NCBI GenBank assembly: GCA_964497635.1
Contig: CAZCDB010000036.1
Coordinates: forward strand, 1-15,546
Origin: CAMDWQ01 sp964497635
GTDB taxonomy: Bacteria; Omnitrophota; Gorgyraeia; 2-02-FULL-51-18
Length of the DNA stretch: 15,546 nt
Direction: 5' to 3'
Shown here: positions 1 to 7,533 of the stretch, one piece after another
Position numbering within the stretch: position 1 is the first letter of the stretch
How the letters are laid out: every line of letters starts with the position of its first letter
Notes under the pieces: generated by a model
What the model saw: only the letters and a program-made list of their open reading frames with translations
What the model was told of the DNA's origin: nothing
The model's database searches: none
Position numbers and translations under genes: made by a program

Positions 1-1
1 G

Positions 2-74
2 CTCCCTGGGTAGGACTCGAACCTACGACATGTTCGTTAACAGCGAACCGCTCTACCAGCTGAGCTACCAGGGA
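2..74 (-). tRNA. tRNA-Asn (anticodon GTT)
   Basis: Read on the minus strand this folds into a full cloverleaf. The 7-bp acceptor stem pairs TCCCTGG with CCAGGGA, and the D arm is GCTC/GAGC. The anticodon stem is GTTCG/CGAAC around the loop CTGTTAA, giving anticodon GTT. The variable loop has five bases, and the T arm is GTAGG/CCTAC with loop TTCGAGT. The discriminator base is G. Only one further base (C) lies inside the window, so whether CCA is encoded cannot be seen. The gene starts 9 bp after the stop codon of the upstream membrane-protein gene on the same strand, with no clear terminator or promoter between them, so it may be processed from a shared transcript. Confidence 0.97.
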
Positions 75-83
75 ATAAAAGGG

Positions 84-860
84 TTACTGGTGTGTGGCCT
101 CGGTGGATGGTGCGGCGGAAAGGCCCAGATAAAAAGTCATAAAACTGGAGGTGACAAAAAATCCTAAGAAAGCGTTGACCAGACTGCTCAAGAAAGCAAA
201 AAGAACCTGAGAAGCTGTCCCCTTCACCACCTGAGAAAGAGCTCCGGCAAGCAAACCAATCCCAAGCCCCGCCACAAAACCGATTACAACGAGAACCGCT
301 GAGATCGCTAAAACTTTCAATATATTGGCACGCACCACCTGTACGCTCTGACGCAAACACTCTCCAACCTTCTTCTCTTCATTGACGGCAATATAGGGCG
401 CAAAAAATAGAAGGATGAGAACGTAAATCCCCACCGCCGCGATTACAATCGCAAGACCCAGCGCCAAAAACTGAGCGGATTGGCCGATCAGAGCCACCAC
501 GAGCGCTGCCAAGAGGACAAATACACCGATAATTACCGCAGTAATTAGGGAGAGTGCTAAAACTCTCAGATAATACTTACTTCCCGCTGCTGTAAAATTG
601 GCAAAGCTTGCGGCACCTGACTTGATCCGATCACGGACATAGCCCAAAGAGCCAGCCTGAATAAAAATGGTAATCAAAATAAACACAAGCCCTGTCAAAA
701 TCATGGGAAGAGAGGGAGGTGTATTCAGCGATTGATCCTCCGGTGTGAGCTTGATATTGATCAGGTTAAAAATAAACCCAAAGATGAAGAGGACTAGCAC
801 CACCGGAAAGCTAGATAGCACCAGTGAAAATCCCTTCTTGATAGACTCTAAAGTTCCCAT
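84..860 (-). CDS. Polytopic membrane protein of unknown function (six predicted helices)
   Basis: A 258-residue hydrophobic protein with about six membrane segments, near residues 12-36, 52-75, 97-126, 131-158, 180-212 and 218-248. The charged segment at 159-182 (NEEKKVGECLRQS...) between helices 4 and 5 resembles the conserved loop of DUF975/glycerophosphodiesterase-membrane-domain-like proteins. That is a weak resemblance, and no catalytic motif is visible. The ATG at 858-860 was chosen because GGAGG lies 12 nt upstream. An ATG at 870-872 would directly abut that GGAGG, and a TTG at 897-899 gives a longer form. It is separated from recR upstream by a long palindrome and is followed 9 bp later by tRNA-Asn. 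Function unknown. Confidence 0.75.
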   Translation of the reverse strand: MGTLESIKKGFSLVLSSFPVVLVLFIFGFIFNLINIKLTPEDQSLNTPPSLPMILTGLVFILITIFIQAGSLGYVRDRIKSGAASFANFTAAGSKYYLRVLALSLITAVIIGVFVLLAALVVALIGQSAQFLALGLAIVIAAVGIYVLILLFFAPYIAVNEEKKVGECLRQSVQVVRANILKVLAISAVLVVIGFVAGLGIGLLAGALSQVVKGTASQVLFAFLSSLVNAFLGFFVTSSFMTFYLGLSAAPSTEATHQ

Positions 861-917
861 AGATTTTTCCATCCTCCAGTTTGCTTTTCTGCAACCCAAG
901 CCCTACAAATAGATTGC

Positions 918-1087
918 TTAAACCCGGATATTGCATCAGCCCGTGGCAGTCGTCGCAACATCTCGACGCGTCTAGACTTGCAAAAAGCCTCGACGGACTT
1001 AAAAGTACGTCTGCATTTTTTGCAACTCTATCCGCATCAAGCTCTTGCGACTTGATGCACACGGTCTAACGCAATATCCGGGTTAAA
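918..1087. repeat. 170-bp near-perfect palindrome, possible intergenic repeat or structured RNA
   Basis: Most of the gap between recR and the membrane-protein gene is one imperfect palindrome centred near 1002 with no real spacer. Paired blocks are AACCCGGATATTGC at 921-934 with 1071-1084 (14 bp, perfect), CCGTG 941-945 with 1060-1064, GTCGCAA 952-958 with 1045-1051, TAGA 973-976 with 1027-1030, TTGCAAAAA 978-986 with 1017-1025, and ACTT 997-1000 with 1003-1006. Each arm also holds its own hairpin: CGTCG 951-955/964-968 on the left, and an 8-bp GCATCAAG/CTTGATGC pair at 1034-1041/1051-1058 on the right. The element can therefore form one long hairpin or a branched structure. Short open frames across it show no sign of being genes. 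It could be a non-autonomous mobile element, a transcript-end structure for recR, or a folded RNA. Confidence 0.8.
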
Positions 1088-1111
1088 AATAATAAATCAG
1101 GTTATCAGATT

Positions 1112-1708
1112 TTAAATTTCTTGTCTATGCCGAAATGCTCGCATCAGAGTGGCTTTATCGACAAATTCAAGAGCACTCCCCACCGGCACCCCATGGGCAA
1201 TTCGAGTGACCTTAACCTTCAGCGGCTTGAGCTGTTTGATCAAATACGCCGAGGTGGCATCCCCTTCGGTATCAGAGCTAGTGCCAATCACGATTTCCTT
1301 AATATTCCCCTTCTTCACCCGCTCCAAAAGCTCCTTGATCCTTAAATCCTTGGGCCCAATCCCTTCTAAAGGCGACAGAGCCCCGAGGAGCACATGATAA
1401 ATCCCCCGAAAATCCCCCGATTTCTCAATAGCGATGACATCTTTTGGGTCCTGAACCACACAAAGCAGCGAGTGATCCCGGGTCGGATCCCCGCAAATAT
1501 GGCAGATCGAGTTCTCACTTAAGTTGGAGCATTCCTGGCAAGCGTGGATATTTTGATGGACCTTCAAAACCAGCTCCGCCAGATTTTCAACCGATAAGCT
1601 CGGTGCGGACAAAATATACATCGCGAAACGCTCCGCCGTCCTGCGACCCACCCCCGGCATACGCGCAAACTCTTCAATCAGTTGAACCATCGAATCAGGG
1701 TAGGGCAT
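1112..1708 (-). CDS. recR: Recombination mediator protein RecR
   Basis: RecR works with RecO (and RecF) to load RecA onto gapped single-stranded DNA in the cytosol. The 198-residue protein has the usual length and order. A helix-hairpin-helix at about 10-30 contains PGVGRRTAERFA. A four-cysteine zinc finger has C57, C60, C69 and C72. A TOPRIM domain follows (about 80-175, with E95 and the acidic stretch SSDTEGD at 144-150). The C-terminal motif AHGVPVGSALEFVD is typical of the family. The ATG lies 7 bp after the dnaX stop. Only a weak GGTGG lies upstream, so translation is probably coupled to dnaX. The ybaB/ebfC gene often found between dnaX and recR is absent here. Confidence 0.97.
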   Translation of the reverse strand: MPYPDSMVQLIEEFARMPGVGRRTAERFAMYILSAPSLSVENLAELVLKVHQNIHACQECSNLSENSICHICGDPTRDHSLLCVVQDPKDVIAIEKSGDFRGIYHVLLGALSPLEGIGPKDLRIKELLERVKKGNIKEIVIGTSSDTEGDATSAYLIKQLKPLKVKVTRIAHGVPVGSALEFVDKATLMRAFRHRQEI

Positions 1709-1715
1709 AGAAAAA

Positions 1716-3398
1716 CTAGCGTTCCACCACGCGACCGCCCAAAAGATTCATGGCAGACTTCATGAGATTGTCCATCTCAGGCGTAGGAGGCGCTTCGGAG
1801 GCAGCAAATTCTCCGGCAGACTTTTTGCCAGAGATTTCCTTGACCATTTGAAACTCGATAAACGCGGGTTTTTTAAGAAGCTGTGAAAGATATTTTTCAA
1901 TCAGCTTTTTGTTATCGGGCATCTCCAGCGTCTCTTTATGAAAATTGTATTTTTGGGGAAAGGCGATGATGGCCGCCTCCCCTCGCAGACCGATCGGCTC
2001 TCCTTCGGCTAGATAAGAAGCCACGGAAATTTTCTCTGTCTTTAAAAATGCTAAAAGCGGCTGCCAGATAGAATCGAGAGAAATATCAGCTGTGGATTGG
2101 AGCGTCGGCGCTAGATGGATATCTTCGGCAGGTAGCTCTTCGATCTCAGGAACCTCCTCTTCTTCCTCCCTCTCTTTCTCTTTTGGGCTGTTTTGAATAG
2201 GCGTTTTTTCTAAAACTTGTTTTGGGGCTCTGATTTCAGCTAGAGGAGTTTTTTTTTCTAAAGATTGGAGCTGGGCAATCACGGCCGCAAGATTTTCCAT
2301 GGGAGCACGATGCGCCAGGCGAATCAGAGCCATCTCGATGGGGATGCGTTTGGCGTCAAAACGCCGAATGATCTGCTGGGTGTGTGAAATCACACTGAAA
2401 AAATAAAAAAGCTCATCCTGGGTGAGACTTGATTTCTGTTTTTCAAGAAGCTTTTTATAGTTTTCTCCCGCGTCTACCAAATCCAAGAGATCTGTTGAAA
2501 TATGAGAGAAAAGAAGATTGCGCACATGCTCTAAAAGCTTCTCCAAAAAAAGACTGGGATCCTTGCCTTCGTTTAAAATGCCATCCAAAGTCATAAGGGC
2601 CTCTCGGGGCTTGCGCTGGGCCAAAGACTCCACAATCTCAACCATTTTTTCATCGTCCAATGCCCCCAAAGAAAAAACAACATCCTTCTGGGTGATTTTA
2701 TCCTTGGAGGAAGAGGCAATCTGATCCAGGATGGACTGACTGTCGCGCAGACTTCCATCCGCCGCCTTGGCAATCACGTAAAGCGCCTCATCGTCGATTT
2801 TGATTTTCTCTTGCTTGGCGATTTCTTTTAAAGTTGAAACAATTTTTTCTGTGGGAATGCGGCGAAAATCAAAACGCTGACAACGCGAAAGAATCGTCGC
2901 TGGGACCTTTTGCGCGGAGGTCGTAGCAAAGATAAACTTCACATACGCCGGCGGCTCTTCCAAAGTTTTTAGGAGCGCGTTAAAAGCATCGGGCGTAATC
3001 TGATGCACTTCATCAATGATATAAATTTTGTAGCGACCCGAGGCGGGGGCAAAGCGGACATTTTCACGAAGGGCGCGGATCTCATCAATGCCACGGTTGG
3101 AAGCGCCGTCGATTTCCATCACATCTAAGGAGCGGCTCTGCTCGATTTCAAGGCAGGCCTGGCATTTGCCACAAGGCTCGATCGTTGGGCCCTTTTGACA
3201 GTTGAGGGCTTTGCCAAAAATACGCGCCATGGAGGTCTTCCCGACCCCACGCGGCCCAGTAAAAAGATAAGCGTGCCCGATACGATTTAGAGAAATTGCG
3301 TTTTTGAGCGTTGTGGTAACCGCATCCTGTCCAATGACCGCCTCAAAACCCTGAGGACGATACTTGCGGGCAATAACAACGTAAGGAGTGGTGTCCAT
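1716..3398 (-). CDS. dnaX: DNA polymerase III subunit gamma/tau
   Basis: Clamp-loader ATPase that loads the sliding clamp and, in its long tau form, links polymerase to helicase. Walker A is GPRGVGKTS (48-56). The zinc-binding cysteines are C67, C76, C79 and C82. Walker B is IIDEVH (127-132), followed by LLKTLEEPP (142-150). The sensor/arginine-finger region includes SRC (171-173). The clamp-loader core ends near residue 370. Residues 381-435 are a charged, acidic linker, and 440-525 form a folded tau-type C-terminal domain. The start has AGGA five bases upstream. Just after the core, codons for E381-K382-K383 lie in a run of nine A residues, with stops in both other frames close behind (separate entry). 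The full 560-residue frame is tau-like, and a gamma form of about 385-387 residues is inferred. recR follows directly. Confidence 0.97.
   Translation of the reverse strand: MDTTPYVVIARKYRPQGFEAVIGQDAVTTTLKNAISLNRIGHAYLFTGPRGVGKTSMARIFGKALNCQKGPTIEPCGKCQACLEIEQSRSLDVMEIDGASNRGIDEIRALRENVRFAPASGRYKIYIIDEVHQITPDAFNALLKTLEEPPAYVKFIFATTSAQKVPATILSRCQRFDFRRIPTEKIVSTLKEIAKQEKIKIDDEALYVIAKAADGSLRDSQSILDQIASSSKDKITQKDVVFSLGALDDEKMVEIVESLAQRKPREALMTLDGILNEGKDPSLFLEKLLEHVRNLLFSHISTDLLDLVDAGENYKKLLEKQKSSLTQDELFYFFSVISHTQQIIRRFDAKRIPIEMALIRLAHRAPMENLAAVIAQLQSLEKKTPLAEIRAPKQVLEKTPIQNSPKEKEREEEEEVPEIEELPAEDIHLAPTLQSTADISLDSIWQPLLAFLKTEKISVASYLAEGEPIGLRGEAAIIAFPQKYNFHKETLEMPDNKKLIEKYLSQLLKKPAFIEFQMVKEISGKKSAGEFAASEAPPTPEMDNLMKSAMNLLGGRVVER
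2236..2258 (-). promoter_or_regulatory. Probable slippage/frameshift site in dnaX (A9 run with stops in both alternative frames)
   Basis: On the coding strand GAA AAA AAA ACT (codons 381-384) forms an uninterrupted A9 run at 2257-2249. It includes the heptamer A AAA AAA, which fits the X XXY YYZ rule for -1 slippage. Gaining one A, or a -1 ribosomal shift, reads N-S-S-S and stops at TGA (2238-2236), giving 387 residues. Losing one A reads L-L and stops at TAG (2242-2240), giving 385 residues. Both truncated products end just after the clamp-loader core, where gamma ends in bacteria that make it by slippage. No convincing upstream Shine-Dalgarno stimulator or strong downstream stem is visible, so transcriptional slippage of the Thermus dnaX kind seems more likely than E. 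coli-type ribosomal shifting. This is inference. Confidence 0.6.
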
Positions 3399-3409
3399 AA
3401 AGTCCTGTG

Positions 3410-3418
3410 ATTATACCA
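3410..3418 (-). promoter_or_regulatory. Extended -10 promoter candidate for dnaX-recR
   Basis: On the minus strand TGG precedes a perfect TATAAT in the 26-bp gap between the marC stop and the dnaX ATG. This matches an extended -10 (TGn-TATAAT). No good -35 hexamer is found 16-18 bp upstream. The box ends 11 nt before the ATG, so the leader would be only about 4 nt. It would let dnaX-recR be transcribed apart from the upstream operon. Confidence 0.5.
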
Positions 3419-3424
3419 TTTTCA

Positions 3425-4012
3425 CTAAAAAAATATCTCCATGATCCCCCGGCGAATCAACATGATTCCGATGGCCGCCAAGAGAAGATTGGATATTTTG
3501 GAGAGAGTATTGGACCCTGCCTCCCCCAACAGTTTGGAGAAAAATCGAGACTGGTAGAGGACAAAGCCGCATAAAAAAACATTGAGGATGATTGAAACGA
3601 TGGTTGCGAGTGCTCCGTAAGAGCGTAGACTGATCAGTGAAGTCGTCAGCACCGCCGGTCCTACCATCAGAGGTACCGCCAAGGGAACCACACCCACCAC
3701 ACTCCCCGTGACTCCGGGGACCTTTTCATTAAATAAAAGATCGCGAATCGATACGGTAAAAAGAATGATACCTCCGGCAATGAGAAAATCCCCGATCGTA
3801 ATCCCAAGCCACCCAAACGTCAGCTCCCCCAGCACCAAAAACGCCAATGACACAAAAAGAGCGGTGAGCGTCGATTGCCACACCAGATTTTTTTTCTGAA
3901 TCTCTGTCAGTTTCGAAGTGAGGCCTAGATAGACAGGCACCACCCCCAGCGCATCCACCGCGACAAAAATGGAAACAAACGCGAGAAAAAAATCATTCAA
4001 GTTTGAAATCAT
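3425..4012 (-). CDS. MarC family (UPF0056) integral membrane protein
   Basis: A 195-residue protein with six hydrophobic segments. It carries the conserved MarC-family patches VAVDALGVVPVYL (17-29) and VVPLAVPLMVGPAVLTT (108-124) in the two halves of the fold. The family is widespread in the inner membrane. The E. coli member was once linked to multiple antibiotic resistance, but that role was not upheld, and the substrate is unknown. The start codon shares one base with the stop of the preceding MFS gene (TAATG), and GAGGTG lies 6 bp upstream. It is therefore translationally coupled and the last gene of the overlapping run. A 26-bp gap with a probable promoter separates it from dnaX. Confidence 0.9.
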   Translation of the reverse strand: MISNLNDFFLAFVSIFVAVDALGVVPVYLGLTSKLTEIQKKNLVWQSTLTALFVSLAFLVLGELTFGWLGITIGDFLIAGGIILFTVSIRDLLFNEKVPGVTGSVVGVVPLAVPLMVGPAVLTTSLISLRSYGALATIVSIILNVFLCGFVLYQSRFFSKLLGEAGSNTLSKISNLLLAAIGIMLIRRGIMEIFF

Positions 4013-5247
4013 TAACGCACCTCTTTGACTTTAGCGGCCACCCACTTCATGACGATAATTCTTCCTAAACATGATATCAAAAATAATGTCAGAAAAGAGT
4101 AACCAAAAACCGGAGGTACCCGCTCAAACAAGAATCCTCCCACCGCCGCCCCCAAGACAACCGCGACACTGTTGACGACATTAAAATAAGACGTGCCGCG
4201 GATTCTCATCGGTGGCGGCAATGCCTCCAAAACAAAATTGGTCACCAGCAAATTAAATCCACCCCAAAAGCACCCCGCGATCACCTGAACCATAAAAAGA
4301 TAACCTAGATGCTGAGAGACCATCCATAAGATGGGCACCAGTGCGATCCCCCATCCAGCCACCCGCAACGTCTTGATATTTCCATCCAAATCTCCAAATT
4401 TTCCCCAAACTTCCTGAAACAAAAATCCAGATAAAGCCGCGGTCGTGACCACCACCATGTAAGAAGCGTAGCTGTACCCCAAATCTTTTAAAATAAAAAA
4501 TGCCAAGAGCGGACCTGAAAGATTTACGCAAAATGTCATCGCCGAAACCCAAAGCGTAAACTTCCCAAAATTGGTAGTTCTGATGTTCTTTAAAAAATCA
4601 ATAAAGCTAAAATATTCATCATGGCTCGTATGACGAAAGGGCTCTTTCATTTTGGTCAGACAGATCCACGAATAAAACCGGCAAGTCATTGCAAAAACAA
4701 AAATCAGGGTAAACCCGACGATATTTTCTTTGCCAAAATAATGCAGCGTCAACCCCGCGATGATTGAAACTCCTACCGTCAACATTCCCTGCAAACGATT
4801 TCGCCAGCCAAAATACTTTCCTCTTTTTTTGACAGGGATGTAGTCTGACATCAGGCTCTGCCAAGCGGGTCCTGCGAACGCAAAACAAGAAGTCAGAAGC
4901 GTTGCCGCCCCCAGAAGCGCCCAAGGCATCCACTCAGGATGCGATTTAAATAAATAAGGGATTAAAATCACTGGAAGCCATGAGAGCGCATGAAAAAAAA
5001 CTACCCAGTTAATCAGCTTGGTGCGAGAACCAATCGATTGTGTGATTTTGGCTGAATAGGTTTGAAGAAGTGTGCCCACCAGCATTGGAATCGAGGCCAG
5101 ATACATGATCTGATGAGCACTAGCCCCGAGGGCGATTCCGTAGGGAATCAGATAACTCTCACTGACCCCCATCATCATCGCGGCAAAAAGGCCGTCGAGG
5201 ATGGAAAAATAAAGACTGCGCCGAACAGAACCTTTTTCGAATTTCAA
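4012..5247 (-). CDS. MFS transporter
   Basis: A 411-residue protein with about twelve hydrophobic segments in two halves, as in major facilitator secondary transporters of the cytoplasmic membrane. The cytoplasmic loop at 136-153 (PVKKRGKYFGWRNRLQG) carries the basic, RG-containing signature seen in a subset of bacterial MFS proteins. Substrate cannot be inferred. The start is a TTG that overlaps the preceding thioredoxin-lipoprotein stop by four bases (TTGA). There is no ATG before M24, which already lies within the first helix. No strong Shine-Dalgarno sequence is visible, which fits translational coupling. Whether transport relates to the redox genes upstream or only shares their transcript is unclear. 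Confidence 0.88.
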   Translation of the reverse strand: MKFEKGSVRRSLYFSILDGLFAAMMMGVSESYLIPYGIALGASAHQIMYLASIPMLVGTLLQTYSAKITQSIGSRTKLINWVVFFHALSWLPVILIPYLFKSHPEWMPWALLGAATLLTSCFAFAGPAWQSLMSDYIPVKKRGKYFGWRNRLQGMLTVGVSIIAGLTLHYFGKENIVGFTLIFVFAMTCRFYSWICLTKMKEPFRHTSHDEYFSFIDFLKNIRTTNFGKFTLWVSAMTFCVNLSGPLLAFFILKDLGYSYASYMVVVTTAALSGFLFQEVWGKFGDLDGNIKTLRVAGWGIALVPILWMVSQHLGYLFMVQVIAGCFWGGFNLLVTNFVLEALPPPMRIRGTSYFNVVNSVAVVLGAAVGGFLFERVPPVFGYSFLTLFLISCLGRIIVMKWVAAKVKEVR

Positions 5248-5750
5248 TTCGACTGGATGGCCTTTTTTACATCCGCCACAAGCTCAGGGGTGTAGGCGTG
5301 ATATTCCCCAAGAATGGTTCCGTTGCTGGCCACCAAAAAACTCGTAGGAATCCCGACAATATTGTTTTGTTGAGCAACCGCTTGATTTTTATCAAGCAAA
5401 ACCGGGTAATTGATCCCGTTTTTTTTGGAAAACTTTTCTACTTTGCTCAAAGACTCTCCAACATCCACCCCAAGAACGGTGAAACCCTGACCTTGGTATT
5501 TCTTTTGCAACTCAATAAGCCCCGGGATTTCTTCGCGGCAAGGCGGACACCACGTCGCCCAAAAATTCACCAACACCGCCTTATGGGCTCCAAGCACGGA
5601 CTGAAGAGAGACTTTTTTATTTTGCAGGTCACTGAGCGTAAAATCCTTCATCTGCCCCGCCTGCGCACTGTTTTCACCCGAACCCATGCAGCCAAAAATA
5701 AATAAAGAAATACTTAAAGATAATACCGCCACGATTCTATTTTTTTTCAT
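5244..5750 (-). CDS. TlpA/ResA-like thioredoxin-fold lipoprotein
   Basis: A 168-residue extracytoplasmic thiol-disulfide oxidoreductase. The signal peptide (1-20) ends in FIFG followed by C21, a lipobox-like site, so the protein is probably lipid-anchored. The thioredoxin domain (about 34-165) has the active site WCPPC (67-71), preceded by VNFWAT, and the cis-proline in GIPTSF (P135). WCPPC and the AhpC/TSA-type start of the domain fit the ResA/TlpA branch, which reduces cytochrome c haem-site cysteines or other exported thiols. It overlaps ccdA by four bases (ATGA), and CcdA is the expected electron donor. GGAGG lies about 10 bp before the ATG. No cytochrome c maturation genes are in the window, so the final target is unknown. 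Confidence 0.93.
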   Translation of the reverse strand: MKKNRIVAVLSLSISLFIFGCMGSGENSAQAGQMKDFTLSDLQNKKVSLQSVLGAHKAVLVNFWATWCPPCREEIPGLIELQKKYQGQGFTVLGVDVGESLSKVEKFSKKNGINYPVLLDKNQAVAQQNNIVGIPTSFLVASNGTILGEYHAYTPELVADVKKAIQSN

Positions 5751-6451
5751 ACCAAAAGTCCTCCCATTTGAATCAAAAGATACTCCGCCGCGAAAATCAA
5801 AAGATAGCCAAAAGCTTTTTTAATCCGATCCAACCACTGACCTGATTTGGGGAGTGCCCCGATCAGACCCGTAAACGTTCCTAAAAGAATCATGAGAAAC
5901 CCTACCCCATAACCAAAAACAAAAAGAAGAGAGAACCCATAAAGAAAATTTTGTTTGGAAGCGACGTAAACCAAAACCACCGCTAGCGCCGGTGCCGTGC
6001 AGGGCCCCACGATCAGCCCCGAAAAAAGCCCGATGACAAATGCACCCAGATATCCTTTGCGCTGCTTCAAAGCTGGGTTCACCCCAAAAGAAAGTTGCGG
6101 GATTTCAAAAACCCCCAACATCGAAAGCCCTAAAAACAGACACACATTTGCCACCACAAAATAAGTGGCCGGATGCGAGCCAACCGTCCCAAAAAGCTTT
6201 CCCGACAAAGAAGCAAAAGCTCCCAGAATCGCGTACATCAGCGCCATTCCCAGCACATAAAAAAGTGAGAGGATAAAACCCTTCCAACGGCTTCCCGCAC
6301 TGCGCGCACCGATAAATCCAAGCGTCAGAGGAATCACCGGGTAAACGCAAGGAGTAAAGCTGACGAACACTCCCGCTAAAAACACCGCCACAAATGCCAA
6401 CGCTGGGTTGGAGTCAATCAGTGGTCCAAGATTGGAAAGAAATTCACTCAT
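5747..6451 (-). CDS. ccdA: Cytochrome c biogenesis/thiol-reducing transmembrane protein CcdA (DsbD-like core)
   Basis: A 234-residue membrane protein with six predicted helices that moves electrons from cytosolic thioredoxin to extracytoplasmic thiol proteins. The two redox cysteines lie in the inverted-repeat helices, C35 in SFTPCVYPVIPLTLG and C151 in GPCTAPAL. The sequence is closer to the DsbD membrane core (TPCVYP) than to short CcdA, but both the N-terminal DsbD-alpha and C-terminal thioredoxin domains are absent. The neighbouring lipoprotein would replace the latter. The ATG overlaps the rlmN stop (ATGA), with GAGG five bases upstream. The downstream junction also overlaps, so the redox pair is translated as a unit. 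Confidence 0.93.
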   Translation of the reverse strand: MSEFLSNLGPLIDSNPALAFVAVFLAGVFVSFTPCVYPVIPLTLGFIGARSAGSRWKGFILSLFYVLGMALMYAILGAFASLSGKLFGTVGSHPATYFVVANVCLFLGLSMLGVFEIPQLSFGVNPALKQRKGYLGAFVIGLFSGLIVGPCTAPALAVVLVYVASKQNFLYGFSLLFVFGYGVGFLMILLGTFTGLIGALPKSGQWLDRIKKAFGYLLIFAAEYLLIQMGGLLV

Positions 6452-7533
6452 TTTTTCCTCATTTTCTCTTTTTTACGGTGAATAGACCGTAGCTGCCCGC
6501 AAGCGGCCTGGATATCACGACCTTTTGAAAAACGCACCGTCGTCCTCACGCCAAATTTCTGCAACACTTTTTGAAAATGAACCACTTCTTCATAAGTCGG
6601 TGCGGCGTGCGGAAACTCCTCGATCGGATTGTAGGGAATGAGGTTCACCTTACAAAGCATCCCTTTTAAAAGCCGTGCCAACTGATTGGCCTCGGTGTTG
6701 GAAGCATTGACCCCCTTGACCAAAATATATTCAAATGTGATCGCACGTCCCGTTTTCTTCACGTACTTTTTACAAGTATCCATCAAAAGCTTCACCGGAT
6801 ATGCTTTGTTGACTGGCATGAGCGACCCGCGCACCGTATCCGTGGGCCCGTGGAGAGACACGGAAAGCTCCACCTGCAAACCTTCTTCTATGAGCTTCTC
6901 AATCTTGGGCACAATCCCGCAAGTTGAAATCGTGATTTTACGCGCACCGATATTGAGCGCGTTTTTAGAGTTAAGTACACGAATTGTTTTTAAAAGCTCG
7001 AGGTAGTTGTCAAAAGGCTCGCCGATGCCCATAAACACGATGTTGTTGATCTTTTTCGAGGGGGCCAAATCCCGTGCCAACAACACTTGAGAAAGAATCT
7101 CCCCCATTTTCAAGTTTCTAAAAAATCCGTCTTGCCCGCTGGCGCAAAACGCACAGTGAAACTTGCAGCCCACCTGGGAGGAAATACATACGGTGCTGCG
7201 CTCTTTCATCCGCATGAGCACCGCCTCGACATAATCTTTTTCGTTTAATTTTAGAAGAAGCTTTGTGCTCTTATCACCGGTGGATTCTTGCCGCGTCACT
7301 TCCTTGGGGATGCCGATATAAAAGTTTTCTTTTAAGCGGCTACGAAGCTCCGCCGAAAGATTGCTCATTTTCTCAAAACTATAGATGCCCTTATCAAAAA
7401 TCCACTGGTGGATCTGATCCGCGCGGTAGGCTTCAATCCCCGCCGCCTGCAATTTTTTCTTAAAATCCTCCAGCGGCAGATTTAAAAGGTCGATGGGCTG
7501 GCTGATTTTTAATTCTTGTGTCTCAAGAGACAT
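6448..7533 (-). CDS. rlmN: 23S rRNA (adenine2503-C2)/tRNA (adenine37-C2) methyltransferase RlmN
   Basis: Radical SAM enzyme that methylates C2 of A2503 in 23S rRNA and, in many bacteria, A37 of some tRNAs. From this start the 361-residue protein has the cluster motif CX3CX2C at C123, C127 and C130. The preceding C116 lies in STVCISSQVGC, and the methyl-carrying C345 in DIQAACGQL. GIGEP (SAM binding) and SLHGPTD are also present. Retention of C345 and the overall motifs favour RlmN over Cfr. The ATG at 7531-7533 is preferred because AAGGA lies 9 bp upstream. The ATG at 7540-7542, three codons earlier, abuts that sequence. It overlaps the phosphatase gene upstream and ccdA downstream. Confidence 0.96.
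   Translation of the reverse strand: MSLETQELKISQPIDLLNLPLEDFKKKLQAAGIEAYRADQIHQWIFDKGIYSFEKMSNLSAELRSRLKENFYIGIPKEVTRQESTGDKSTKLLLKLNEKDYVEAVLMRMKERSTVCISSQVGCKFHCAFCASGQDGFFRNLKMGEILSQVLLARDLAPSKKINNIVFMGIGEPFDNYLELLKTIRVLNSKNALNIGARKITISTCGIVPKIEKLIEEGLQVELSVSLHGPTDTVRGSLMPVNKAYPVKLLMDTCKKYVKKTGRAITFEYILVKGVNASNTEANQLARLLKGMLCKVNLIPYNPIEEFPHAAPTYEEVVHFQKVLQKFGVRTTVRFSKGRDIQAACGQLRSIHRKKEKMRKK

Noticed and set aside
811..1069. Short open frames on both strands across the 918-1087 palindrome (83 codons minus, 62 codons plus)
   Set aside because: They follow from palindromic sequence, overlap the neighbouring gene start and show no protein family.
1089..1114. Possible intrinsic terminator after recR (AAATC/GATTT stem then T-rich)
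   Set aside because: Only a 5-bp AT-rich stem with a 9-nt loop and an interrupted T stretch, too weak to call.
2205..2212. A second A-rich run (A6) in dnaX, within codons 397-399
   Set aside because: Six A residues are a weaker slippage substrate than the A9 run, and it lies in a similar L-E-K-T-P context that may simply be local repetition.
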